Shown in pieces: positions 22,201 through 29,318 of a stretch of DNA of 29,318 nucleotides. Positions within the stretch are counted from its first letter, which is position 1, and the number at the start of each line of letters is the position of its first letter. The position numbers and the translations under genes were made by a program. Under the pieces are notes generated by a model. That model saw only the letters and a list, made by a program, of their open reading frames with translations, ran no database searches and was not told the DNA's origin. Source of the stretch: CAYQOX01 sp964419335 (lineage in GTDB: Bacteria; Hinthialibacterota; Hinthialibacteria; Hinthialibacterales; Hinthialibacteraceae); the NCBI GenBank assembly GCA_964419335.1, contig CAYQOX010000050.1:1-29318 (forward strand), in the 5' to 3' direction.

Positions 22201-22686
22201 CGAAACATCCAAATACTCCAACTCTTCCAAATCACTTACATCAATACTCGCCAGCGCATTACCCGCCATAATGATACTTTCCAACGCTGTATTCGTACTA
22301 ACATCAATACTGGAAATCAAGTTATCCGAAAAGTCAATTTGGACTAAGTTTTCTTGATCCACCAGGAAGGGCTCTCCATCGCCGTCTACCAAGGTTGTAA
22401 TATCGTTGTCAGAGCCATCGATGATCGAGACACTGTCAAAATACTCCAACCCGGTGACATCCGCCACACCAAGCCCGGAAAAATCAAAGGTTCCGGTCTT
22501 ATTGCGTAATTCATCCTCGGTAAAATCCTCGCCTGGAAGAACTCCCATGAAGTTCTCGACCGCCGCACGGAACTGAGCGTCGGGAAAGTTTTCTTCAGTG
22601 TTAAATTCATTCTGTGCTAGTGCGGGAGTACCACAGAGCAAGACTGCGAAAAGACAGAAAATTGATATGCGCGTATAATTCTTCAT
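19264..22686 (-). CDS. Exported leucine-rich-repeat protein with cohesin-dockerin-cohesin C-terminus
   Basis: 1140 aa. A textbook AGGAGG 8 nt before ATG 22686 and a signal peptide (ISIFCLFAVLLCGTPALAQ) fix the start. Residues about 40-600 are leucine-rich repeats of roughly 21 residues (LEYLDVSRNNLTSVDV pattern). Residues about 756-896 look like a cohesin. A type I dockerin follows (about 900-968) with two calcium-loop repeats, DLNRDGVIGTVDAAEVLR and DVNDDGVVGTLDASLILQ; the residues at the usual recognition positions 10-11 are TV and TL. A second cohesin-like domain (about 1000-1130) ends the protein. No enzyme domain is present. The dockerin could dock to a cohesin in the same protein type or in the 969-aa neighbour; this is inference. 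A middle stretch of the LRR coding region is much richer in A+T than the rest of the gene. Confidence 0.92.
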   Translation of the reverse strand: MKNYTRISIFCLFAVLLCGTPALAQNEFNTEENFPDAQFRAAVENFMGVLPGEDFTEDELRNKTGTFDFSGLGVADVTGLEYFDSVSIIDGSDNDITTLVDGDGEPFLVDQENLVQIDFSDNLISSIDVSTNTALESIIMAGNALASIDVSDLEELEYLDVSRNNLTSVDVTENANLKQLYANDNNLATVNLENNTLLNTLQVGSNNLTSLDLTGTGFALLETIDASNNNFEQVGQDSGGVTNDLILDATPTYLDVSGNDLSAVADNQLKISHLRNLQTLIASDSGLTGDLGAAGANLFFFNDNITHLDLSLNDIEAGGGAADPKLDTSNMTNLNVLDVSGNPNLDDENSIDLSANTELRELYVSRTDIGAQGDYVTDVVLNNTKLEKIVCRWMLTPQEDNWDFDDISDTLTYLDATGAGLWDGGTTNILTNFDNKSNIETLILAYNQGTNATSNLSNHDEGGGAGTVGIILTHLDDESSGSLRYVDVSGTGLDTFNFAAATGQNVLTISDPTSITTLITKENDLDGDDIDDLYAHTSIQTGDPTLTTVDFRESNIGAWTAAWYNNVRDIQDYIGEPTFTEFGKLVEGFAVLPTDDSEISGLSALEQANWPPPSGDGVRVLKPNGGEWFDNTAAGDGIAYSDGNRGHLKTTLEVQYISASGGGTEDMHVDLSTDGGTTWIEDVVAVDSGYTDDAPYMHTNTVNLLADPNGDGLDEVNSSQCLIRIRRDDDPDTYRDVSDNFFTIGRPEIEDITDVRAFSISTNNSLGMFALPGGGIQLNIGLDNTEDIISYQFQLSFDPDVFYYVDGSASQIGTAARNFNTPMVNADNTNGFLTIASSGLNEIPSGDLDTLVKIRLGVFSGATVNEESTISFINANTEINDEDGQLDFFGLPSDIYIGERFLWGDLNRDGVIGTVDAAEVLRYNVGLVNSFTGYPDITRPDFPEAADVNDDGVVGTLDASLILQRAALSIGSFPADDNADDYGPDPLIPSGKSGQENTTPRTLSATVEQANDSWVVNVSVNDAAEIAGAKLVLNYDPDQITLGEEIEMAAEGSLVVNNTKPGVLVVSGAFISPLLGGESTLMSIPFEPVGLVNDAVMVSLDAANSAINDGRIDISNTSMSAIELPTEGMDTTGVESWMFY

Positions 22687-23469
22687 TGTGTACGCCTCCT
22701 ACATCGCCTCATTGTATTGTTGACCGTACATACCTATAGCGGTCTATTTTTTACAACTTCAACCACTGGGAACACATTGGGGAGGTGAGCTGTACGCCCT
22801 AACCACCACATAATAGAATCATAGATAAAAGTTAATACATCAAAGAAAACAATACATTTCCGATTCAGGAAAACTTACATTTCCCTTGCCTTCTCCCCCT
22901 CGGAGGGGCGAAGACACCAGGTTGTGTAATTTCATCATGAATCGATCGCATTCGAATGCTCCTGAACCCTGCACACTTTCTGGAGTTGTTGTTAGTTATC
23001 GTCGACTCTTGAAAAAACTTAACGATTTTTTTTATTTTTTTTAGGATCATTCCCCACAAGGCATTTTATCTTCAATAAATACAAGGACTAAAAATACAGG
23101 TAGGCTAAACAATTTTTTTTGCAAAATTTTTGTTAGGTTTTAAGTAAGTGCGTATGGGTAGGGTCTATTCTTTCATTCTTTTTGTCAGAATCAGGATAGC
23201 CAAAATTTTTGGATGTTCAGAATAAACTACCTGTAATTATAGGAATCGTGTTTGCACCCAACGCTTTAATTATAAAAACGGGATTGAGCCTTGTTCCTTA
23301 TTTCCAAGACGGCCAAGGCAACGATCTTCACCTCATCCCTCCTGGCCGTTATCCTGAATATCCCCCCATCCTGCCCATCCTGATTCAGACAAAAGACATC
23401 CTCGCCACCCCATCGATAAACCGTTTATTCCCATTTCCCCAAGTATTCTCTCGTGATAAGCCGAAATTT
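22687..23469. other. 783-nt intergenic region, mostly A+T-rich, with small hairpins
   Basis: I see no convincing gene here. The part next to the LRR gene must hold its promoter, but no box pair stands out. Visible items are a small GC-rich hairpin (CCCCT-CGG-AGGGG, within 22890-22915), two T8 runs near 23026-23042 preceded by a weak 5-bp stem, a short palindrome CCAAAATTTTTGG near 23200, and an inverted repeat ACGGCCA/TGGCCGT between about 23308 and 23350 without a T tract. A plus-strand open frame from 23209 lacks a ribosome site and overlaps the next gene. Confidence 0.45.
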
Positions 23470-24639
23470 TCACTCAAAGAAAAGAATCAGCCGTTTCGCC
23501 AGTTCGCGGATTTCGGAGTTTTTATGCTCGCTCATGCGCTCTAAGAGCCCCACCGGATCAACATGCGCCTCGAGTTGAAGGATGATATTTTGCACATTCT
23601 CCTCGACCAAGGGACCCAGTTTGTGCACCATGAATTTCTTTTCACCCGCAAGCAAATCTTCAGCCCGCACAAATTGAAAAAGCCAGCCTTCCTCTTTGAT
23701 TCTCTTCAGCGCGACAAAGACTTCCCGGTTCAAACCATGCTCATCCGGGGTAGAAATCCCCCCGATCAACTCCCCCTTCATCTTCTTCATCAAGGTTTCT
23801 TCATAGAGGGTTTCCAACCGCGGGAGTTTCACCCGGTGAAGATCACGCTCCATGGGGATCCACCCCAACTGGTCAAACATCGTCCGGTAAACCTCAAGCG
23901 CCTCCAGCGAAGAGAGCACCTCAATCTCATAGACGGATTCCCCCTCCCGCTTGCGGGAAAGAAAAAGCGTCCAGGTTTGATCCTTTCGCTGCAGAATCGA
24001 GACCACGCACCCGGCTTCCGCCGGGGTTTCGAAGACCTCTCCAGGCATCTTCTTCTTAAGTTCAGAGAGCGAGGCCGCCTCAATCTGGGTCAAACTCTGA
24101 CATTCTTGCGGCGAAAACCCAATCTCTCGCAATTCCTCCAAAATCTCCGCGTAAGTAAAAGTACCCATTTCCTCAATATAGAGTTTCGAGGGATCCTCTT
24201 CAAAGCGCGGATCGCCGCAGGAATAAAGGGTAAAACGCCCATTGGGCTTCTTTTCCAGCGAGTAATGCACCACCCACTCGATGAGCTCGTCGCCAGGCTG
24301 TTTGGCGCCGAGATACTCGCCCGGCATCCGCTCCGGCAGATGCTCCACCATGAGCGCCTCCAAACGCGGCAAGCCCAGCTGGTCTTGCTCGCCCTCGCTG
24401 ATCTCCGGCACATACCCCGCCTCCCGATAGAAGCGCTCTAGCGCTTTATACACCTTCTCCGCGTCGAGCGGCTTGGTGTGATAGCGCCGCACGCTTCCCT
24501 GCTCTTCCCGGGCACAGTGCACAACCCAGCGCTCCTGCCCCCGGGCTTCGATACTCACCACGATCCCCGAGCCTTGAGGCTGTTGATCCTCCAACACCAG
24601 CCCCGGCATTTGTGCGATCACGTTATCCCACTCGATCAT
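23470..24639 (-). CDS. Uncharacterised protein of four tandem ~92-residue repeats
   Basis: 389 aa; I do not recognise a family. The start is ATG 24639, which overlaps the upstream stop codon by one base (TGATG) with AGGAGG 4 nt before it; a GTG at 24642 is possible but poorly spaced. The sequence is a fourfold internal repeat. The signature (K/R/Q)M-P/K-G-E/L occurs with Met at residues 11, 105, 198 and 287, spacings of 94, 93 and 89. Each unit has an amphipathic beta segment with a central Trp or Phe, charged turns, then a helix ending in aromatic-GW/YIP (YREAGYVP, FDQLGWIP), and LPRLE precedes units two and four. No signal peptide or membrane segment is seen, and Lys, Arg and Glu are abundant, so it is probably cytosolic. 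Translational coupling to the DUF309 gene suggests a shared process. No catalytic motif is evident. Confidence 0.85.
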   Translation of the reverse strand: MIEWDNVIAQMPGLVLEDQQPQGSGIVVSIEARGQERWVVHCAREEQGSVRRYHTKPLDAEKVYKALERFYREAGYVPEISEGEQDQLGLPRLEALMVEHLPERMPGEYLGAKQPGDELIEWVVHYSLEKKPNGRFTLYSCGDPRFEEDPSKLYIEEMGTFTYAEILEELREIGFSPQECQSLTQIEAASLSELKKKMPGEVFETPAEAGCVVSILQRKDQTWTLFLSRKREGESVYEIEVLSSLEALEVYRTMFDQLGWIPMERDLHRVKLPRLETLYEETLMKKMKGELIGGISTPDEHGLNREVFVALKRIKEEGWLFQFVRAEDLLAGEKKFMVHKLGPLVEENVQNIILQLEAHVDPVGLLERMSEHKNSEIRELAKRLILFFE

Positions 24640-25199
24640 CACTCCTCCTCGCGAACCGGCTTAATACAATAAGAGAAGACTCGCACGACCCTCTTTTCCT
24701 GCACAAGGTGACGATTGATCACATAAGAATGTATATTCTGGGCAAAGCGGATCATTTCTTCAACCGGGGCTCCCAAAACACAGGACGCAGACTGTAGCTG
24801 TAAACTCGTTTGCATGAGTTCAGCGGCACGCTTCCCGTGCCGTAGCATCCCACGTTCATTCCCCATCCGTACTTTCACCCCCGCAGCCGCAAGATGAATC
24901 AGACCTTGAAGAAAACAAGCGGCCGCCCCCCGGCGGCCATAGGCATGCCACAAGGCCTCCCATAGTTCATGCGCTTCCCAATAATAGCCGTGGTTAAAGA
25001 GATCAAGCCCCATCCTATAATGGACACACTCACGCCAATTCCCATTCGCGGGCGGACGGGAAGGCGAGGGATGCAGCCTAAAACCATGCCCTTCCTCCGA
25101 GCGAAAGGGATGCGGGAACATGCCGGGGACATAGGTATAGGGCGGGAAAGCAATGTGCTGGCAATAACGGGGGATCGGCTGATGTTCTTCTACAAACAT
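24639..25199 (-). CDS. DUF309 domain protein
   Basis: 186 aa. The centre matches the DUF309 family: GLDLFNHGYYWEAHELWEAL with the HExWE motif, then FLQGLIHLAAAGVKVRMGN and GMLRHGKRA. Members are small helical proteins of unknown biochemical role. The N-terminal ~55 residues (Pro- and His-rich: PPYTYVPGMFPHPF) are outside the core domain. GAGGAAG lies 4 nt before the ATG. A consensus extended -10 promoter is 20 nt upstream of the start and the stop codon is fused to the start of the repeat protein, so the two genes form a small operon. The gene is divergent from rnd. Confidence 0.88.
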   Translation of the reverse strand: MFVEEHQPIPRYCQHIAFPPYTYVPGMFPHPFRSEEGHGFRLHPSPSRPPANGNWRECVHYRMGLDLFNHGYYWEAHELWEALWHAYGRRGAAACFLQGLIHLAAAGVKVRMGNERGMLRHGKRAAELMQTSLQLQSASCVLGAPVEEMIRFAQNIHSYVINRHLVQEKRVVRVFSYCIKPVREEE

Positions 25200-25225
25200 A
25201 CTCTTCCTCGTCGAGAATACCTCTG

Positions 25226-25234
25226 ATTATACCA
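25226..25234 (-). promoter_or_regulatory. Extended -10 promoter for the DUF309 operon
   Basis: On the minus strand TGGTATAAT carries both a perfect TATAAT (25231-25226) and the upstream TG of an extended -10 element. No good -35 box is present at 17 nt, which fits extended -10 promoters. Transcription would start about 20 nt before the ATG. Confidence 0.65.
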
Positions 25235-25287
25235 CGATCCCTCCAACCCCAACCCCTGAACAAAATTGCACAAAAGTGTATCAAGGA

Positions 25288-25316
25288 TTGAAATTCTGGG
25301 ATAGAAAGAATATGGT
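25288..25316 (+). promoter_or_regulatory. Candidate promoter for rnd
   Basis: TTGAAA (25288-25293) and TATGGT (25311-25316) are separated by 17 nt. A second A+T-rich possibility lies just downstream (TTTTCA with TATAAA). Either would give a leader of 25-55 nt. Confidence 0.4.
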
Positions 25317-25376
25317 ATTTTCATATACCTTATATATAGGCTATAAAAGGATATTAAAGTATAGGAAACCAACTCC

Positions 25377-26594
25377 ATGATTACGCATCGTGAGCTACTA
25401 AGCGAACCCGAACAGATTGAACCCCTCGCCGAAAAATTGCTGGAAGAACAATTCATCGCCTTCGATACGGAATTTATCCGCGAACGGACCTTCTATCCTG
25501 TATTGGAAATTATCCAGGTCGCAACCAAGCAGGAATCATGGCTTATCGATGCGCAAAAATACCGCAACCAGGACTCCCCGCCCAACCGCCTGCAGCCGCT
25601 GCTCGATGTGTTCCAGCATCCCAATATCCTCAAGATCGCCCACGCCGCCCAAGCAGATCAAGAATGCCTCTATTCCAGCTTTGGCATCACCGCCATGCCT
25701 ATTCTCGATACCGCGATCGCCGCCTCCCTGTGCGGCTACGGCGAACAGGTAGGCTTAGGCAATCTGCTCAAATCCGTGCTCAACGTAACGATCAAAAAAG
25801 GCCACGCCCGCACCAACTGGTCTGCCCGCCCGTTACCCAAACAATTGGTCAAATATGCCCACCAAGACGTCATTCATCTGGTCAAACTCGGCGAAACCCT
25901 CATGGCGGAACTGGAAAAATTAGGACGCAAACAGTGGGCCTTGGATCTTTCCAGCCAGTGGGAAGACCCAGAACAATACGAATCCAACCCCGAACAAATT
26001 CTCCACCGCCTGGCGAAAAATGGCCGTATCAATCACAAGAATTACCCCGTGTTGGCCAAACTGGTGCAATGGCGGGAAGAACGCATCCGCGAGCTCAACC
26101 TCCCGCGCCGATGGGTCGCAGACGATAACGTGCTCATCACTTTGGCCGATGTACGGCCAAAGGACATCGATCATTTAAAAACCTTTCGCGGATTAAATAA
26201 ACGTGAAATCAACGATGACGGCGGAGAAATCCTGAAAATCATCGCCGAGGGAGAACAAAATACAGGCCTCACGATGCCCGTTTCCAATCAGCCAAATCCC
26301 CCCTCCACCTCCGAAGCACGTGCCATCGAACTTTTACGCTGCTATATCGGGATCCTCTCCAATCAACACAAAATCTCTTCCAGCAACTTGGTCGATCCCA
26401 ACTATTACCTCCGTATCCTCCGCAGCCATCCCCAAACCCCCGAAGATCTTGTAAAAAAAGCCTTCCTCACCCCTCACGCCGCCAAACTCATCGGCGATGA
26501 AATCATTGCTCTACTGCATGGCAAACGCGCCCTCTCCCTCTCGCAAGGCGAAGTTAAAGTCGTCGAAGCGAAAGAAAAAACCTCCATCCCATAA
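25377..26594 (+). CDS. rnd: Ribonuclease D
   Basis: 405 aa. RNase D is a cytoplasmic 3'-5' exoribonuclease that trims tRNA precursors and other structured RNAs. The DEDDy catalytic set is present: Asp30 and Glu32 in FDTEF, Asp94 in AAQADQE, Tyr160 and Asp164 in KYAHQDV. The family motif TNWSARPL precedes the last pair. An HRDC domain follows (about 220-290; YPVLAKLVQWREERIRELNLPRRW), then a less conserved C-terminal helical region and a Lys-rich tail. The length is close to that of known RNase D proteins. The ribosome site is weak (AGGA 10 nt before ATG). The gene stands alone, divergent from the DUF309 operon. Confidence 0.94.
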   Translation: MITHRELLSEPEQIEPLAEKLLEEQFIAFDTEFIRERTFYPVLEIIQVATKQESWLIDAQKYRNQDSPPNRLQPLLDVFQHPNILKIAHAAQADQECLYSSFGITAMPILDTAIAASLCGYGEQVGLGNLLKSVLNVTIKKGHARTNWSARPLPKQLVKYAHQDVIHLVKLGETLMAELEKLGRKQWALDLSSQWEDPEQYESNPEQILHRLAKNGRINHKNYPVLAKLVQWREERIRELNLPRRWVADDNVLITLADVRPKDIDHLKTFRGLNKREINDDGGEILKIIAEGEQNTGLTMPVSNQPNPPSTSEARAIELLRCYIGILSNQHKISSSNLVDPNYYLRILRSHPQTPEDLVKKAFLTPHAAKLIGDEIIALLHGKRALSLSQGEVKVVEAKEKTSIP

Positions 26595-26626
26595 TCGCCT
26601 GTTTGAAGGTTCAACTCCTTCAGCGA
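26595..26626 (+). other. Hairpin just after rnd
   Basis: TGAAGG (26604-26609) pairs with CCTTCA (26617-26622) around the 7-base loop TTCAACT, and TCGC/GCGA extend it after a bulge. The stem-loop looks like a tRNA T arm (GGTTCAACTCC) but no tRNA body surrounds it. It may form the 3' end of the rnd transcript, although no T tract follows. The stretch 26627-26755 holds nothing I can support. Confidence 0.35.
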
Positions 26627-26755
26627 CCACTTATTCAACCCGCTCAAAAACATAATCTTATAGAAATGTCTCGTTTAATTTCAGGCTTTGTTTGACCCCT
26701 TGATGTTTAGAGATAACGGGCCGGTGGGATCGCAGTAAGGGTTGGTGGCTGCTTT

Positions 26756-26988
26756 TCATTTAAATACGTCTCGATCATGCTCCTCTTCTTCATCACGCTT
26801 GATCAGAAAATCCTTCGTCTCATCCTTGGAATCATCCCCTAGGGTAAAAAAGTCTTCCCCGTCTTCAGGTTTCTCTGAAAGAATGACATTCCCCGTTTTT
26901 TCATCTTTTCGGATATAAAACGAAAATTCATGGGGAGCCTGACTGCCTGCGAACGACCATTCATAAATATCTTTCCAGTTTCAACCAT
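26756..26988 (-). pseudogene. vapB: VapB-type antitoxin gene, frameshifted; no vapC beside it
   Basis: From ATG 26988, with GGAGGT 7 nt upstream, the frame reads MVETGKIFMNGRSQAVRLP, the hallmark N-terminus of VapB (AbrB/MazE-type DNA-binding fold). After Pro19 this frame loses similarity, while the adjacent frame continues HEFSFYIRKDEKTGNVILSE and KPEDGEDFF, as in VapB C-termini, and runs to TGA at 26756. One extra C in the CCCC run at 26935-26932 would join the two into a 77-aa protein. About five residues between EFSF and YIRK also seem missing compared with typical VapB. The acidic end (DEEEEHDRDVFK) is where VapB would contact VapC. No PIN-domain vapC follows in 26595-26755, so the locus looks like an orphan remnant. 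A sequencing error at the homopolymer could explain the frameshift but not the missing toxin. Confidence 0.8.
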
Positions 26989-27064
26989 TGTTTTGACCTC
27001 CAATATATTGGATATATATCAAAAGCCAGTGTATTCCAAACTTATCTTGTACCAACGTTGCCAT
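26981..27064 (-). pseudogene. Fragment resembling the C-terminus of a PhnB-like VOC protein
   Basis: 28 codons from ATG 27064 to TGA 26981 read MATLVQDKFGIHWLLIY and onward. The segment DKFGIHW matches the last beta strand of PhnB-like/3-demethylubiquinone methyltransferase-like VOC proteins (DKFG-x-x-W). A GGGGAGGG lies 10 nt before the ATG and an in-frame stop lies three codons upstream, so this is an isolated tail. It overlaps the vapB start by 8 nt. The match is short and could be chance. Confidence 0.4.
26999..27039 (-). promoter_or_regulatory. vapB promoter with overlapping 14-bp palindromic operator
   Basis: TCCAATATATTGGA (26999-27012) is a perfect 14-bp palindrome. On the minus strand a -35-like TTGGAA (27039-27034) is 17 nt from TATATC (27016-27011), which overlaps the palindrome. 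This arrangement suits autorepression by VapB-type antitoxins. The palindrome also overlaps the ribosome binding site of the antitoxin gene. Confidence 0.55.
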
Positions 27065-27100
27065 GATTTTTTACCCTCCCCTCAATGAGAAACGCCGCGC

Positions 27101-29318
27101 TCACACCCCTTCCTCATATAATGCCCAATCCCCGACGCTGGTCTCCACCGGTGTAGAGGTCGGCGTGAGAGTAAACGTGGGTGTANNNNNNNNNNNNNNN
27201 NNNNNNNNNNNNNNNNNNNNNNNNNNNNNNNNNNNNNNNNNNNNNNNNNNNNNNNNNNNNNNNNNNNNNNNNNNNNNNNNNNNNNGGCGAAGGAGTGGGG
27301 AAAGATGTGGGCGTCGGGGTGCGGCTCACCTCGCCTACAGGGAAATTCAGAGTAACACGATTGTTGGAGGGACGCTCATCCCCTTCCAAGGTAAATACCC
27401 ATTCCAAGGTATGCAGCCCCTCTTGACTGCTGCTCCAGGCCGGGGTTCTCCATAAGGTGCGCCATCCGGGAGCAAGCGCCGAAGCATTGGAATTCTGCGC
27501 AATTAATGAGCCATCCACATAAACTTCGAAGCCATAGCCGGAAATTTCTTGCTGCCCATTGTTCCGTATCTCTGCCACAAAACGCACCGATTGCCCCACG
27601 GCAGGATTCTCAATCCGCTCATCATCTTCAAACGATCCGCCTCCATCATCGATGACGATGTAGACCTCATTGATCTTCAAATCAATATCCACGATCGCTT
27701 CGATCGGCGTCGGGGTATCCACTGGCATAGGCGTTTGTGTTACAGGCGTCGGGGTTAAAGTCGGAGCGTTGGAAGCCTCTCCATCGGCATATTCCACCGT
27801 CAAGTAATAGTCCTTGTATATATTCCGTTCAGAATTGCGCGGATTACGCACCAAGAGTTGGTAAGCACCCGCCCTTTGGGGTGTAAAAGAAAACGAGGGG
27901 AACTCTTCCACCGAACTTTCGCCTACGAATTCTCCTTCAGGATTGTTAACCACGATCATGCAATCTCCGTCAAACTCAATCCCATTCCGCGTATAGTAAT
28001 AATTCTCATAGCGCGTTGACGCCATCGATACGGTTATATCAATCGCACGCCCCACATCATCCGCGGCAACCTCGAAAGAATAACCATCCAGAGTATCGCG
28101 ATAGGTCTCTACACCCGCTACGTCATTACGATCTGCATGAGAAAAAGCCCCCAATACCGATTGGCCAATATTCATACGGGTAAAAGCCTCGCTGGACTCG
28201 TTAGGTTCCACTTCAACAAGGGCCCCATTGGCCAAGGGAGAATGCTGTCGATGTTCCTCCAAGGCGCCGTCCAGGATTTGCTGCGCCGTGACTTGATCAA
28301 AGATACCATAATAATGAGCGATGAAGGCTTTCACCGGCGGAGGGATCTCGGGATATAAACTAAAACGGGGTTCATCATCATAAGTCATATATGTATTAAA
28401 AAAGCCCCGGCTCCAATCTGTTTTGCCAAAGTCTTCTCCGCCCAAGGTCGTGGAAGGTTGCGAGGGGGGCGGATTGCTGACAGTATCCCACGCTAACCAA
28501 TCAATTAAATAGCCCGAATCTAGATTATGCCGAGTGTCATAGATTGATTCAAAAGGATGCCGCAACCCCAACAAATGCCCCATCTCATGCAACATGGTTC
28601 GCCGAATCGGGAAACGCGCGGCATTCCCGCTGGAATCAACAAACGAGTCACGGGGAAATACATATACATAGGGATTCCCAAAGGGATTCTTGATGTCCGC
28701 GAGAGGCGCATCGTTTTCCAGCAAATAAGAATGAGCCCCAAACTGGGGGTAAGTGCTGCGAAATTGAAAAATCGGCGAGTCGGTATGCCATGCCCCAAAC
28801 AAAGTCGCCACCCCATTGCTGTTCCCTAATTCATTGCTGGTGGTGGCTTCAATGCGTAGATGATAATCATCCCCTTCGGTTTCTTGAAATTCCAACCCCA
28901 ATTTCTCCAGGACTTGATTATACAAATCAGCACAGAGCCGGAATTCATTCTTGAATTCTTCTACCTCCGGCTCGGTGTAATTACCTTGATTAACAAAGTC
29001 CGTAAAATCAAACCGATAACGGCATTCGCGCAACCCGTCGCCGTCCGAATCGTCACGGTCACTGGCTACAAAAATATACTCACCAGGCCATCGCCATACC
29101 CCTTGAGGTGTAGAAAAACCGTCATGCTCCCAATAATCCTCAGGAATCAACTTGGGATTAACGACCGGCTTTTTGCCTTCCCGTAACCGTTCCCGTTGCT
29201 CCCGCAAATACTCACAAGTAGCGCAGTGCATGGGCTCTAGAGTCTCCCTTTGTTTTTCTCCATGCGCACCATCCATCTCATGGCTGAAAGCGAAAAAACT
29301 ATAAACGAGAAAGAAACC
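27101..29318 (-). CDS. Exported metzincin metalloprotease with PPC and CARDB domains (5' end outside window; contains assembly gap)
   Basis: The frame is open to the window edge and begins GFFLVYSFFAFSHEMDG, the end of a signal peptide, so the start codon lies beyond base 29318. The catalytic motif HEMGHLLGLRH (near 28592-28560) supplies three zinc-binding His and the catalytic Glu, and YMTYD (near 28390) serves as the Met-turn, as in metzincins such as matrixin or serralysin-type proteases. A pre-peptidase C-terminal-like beta domain follows (about 28215-27790), then a Thr-Pro linker, a CARDB domain (about 27700-27335) and a second linker containing the 100-N gap. Past the gap the Thr-Pro frame (TPTFTLTPTSTPVETSVGDW) runs to TGA at 27101; it differs from the frame obtained by counting the Ns. 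Missing sequence in the gap may be any length. The likely role is secreted proteolysis; the substrate is unknown. Confidence 0.88.
27186..27285. other. Assembly gap (100 Ns)
   Basis: Exactly 100 Ns, the usual placeholder for a scaffold join of unknown size, inside a Thr-Pro linker. Both flanks encode Thr-Pro sequence on the minus strand. Confidence 0.98.

Noticed and set aside
23209..23544. Plus-strand open frame of 111 codons
   Set aside because: It has no ribosome binding site, overlaps the 3' end of the repeat-protein gene, and shows no recognisable domain.
26600..26758. A vapC toxin after the vapB remnant
   Set aside because: A frame starting at the ATGA overlap gives about 33 residues without the PIN-domain DTN or acidic motifs.

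Overview
The window reads as a scaffold from an uncultured bacterium, probably metagenome-derived: it contains a run of exactly 100 Ns inside a low-complexity linker. Base composition is near balanced. The genes mix ordinary housekeeping functions with very large exported proteins joined by Thr-Pro linkers. The lineage cannot be fixed from sequence alone. The long, cyanobacterial-type IspH and the abundance of secreted Thr-Pro-linked, cohesin/dockerin and FGE-fold proteins would suit a little-studied candidate phylum; this is a guess.

Left part (1-5.9 kb). The 3' end of dnaG overlaps by 23 nt a 707-aa M28-aminopeptidase-like protein that lacks the usual zinc ligands; a strong terminator follows. 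Convergent to it on the minus strand are a ROK-family sugar kinase and a long-form ispH, each with a plausible promoter.

Centre (6.2-22.7 kb, all minus strand). Four exported proteins dominate. The 1140-aa protein has a signal peptide, leucine-rich repeats, a cohesin-like domain, a dockerin and a second cohesin-like domain; it ends at its own terminator. Next comes a probable three-gene operon: a 969-aa protein (cohesin, Ig-like domain, paired beta modules, FGE/C-lectin fold), a 1004-aa protein (five cadherin/Ig-like repeats, a jelly-roll-like region, a C-terminal domain of unknown type), and a 2239-aa protein (seven-bladed WD40 propeller, PEGA-like domain, nine putative-Ig domains, two paired beta modules, FGE fold). 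Shared modules tie the first and third together. The cohesin and dockerin suggest non-covalent assembly of a surface complex, with no glycoside hydrolase in sight. I regard this as the most interesting system in the window.

Right part (23.4-29.3 kb). A 389-aa protein built of four ~92-residue repeats is translationally coupled to a DUF309 protein. Divergent to that pair is RNase D (rnd). Between rnd and the last gene are two remnants that simple ORF calling misses: a frameshifted vapB antitoxin gene with a good ribosome binding site and a 14-bp palindromic operator, and a 28-codon fragment resembling the C-terminus of a PhnB-like VOC protein. The last gene, incomplete at the window edge, encodes an exported metzincin protease with PPC and CARDB domains. 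The 100-N gap lies in its Thr-Pro linker, and its true stop is at 27101, in a different frame from the one obtained by reading straight through the Ns.

I saw no tRNA, rRNA, CRISPR array, insertion sequence or phage gene.
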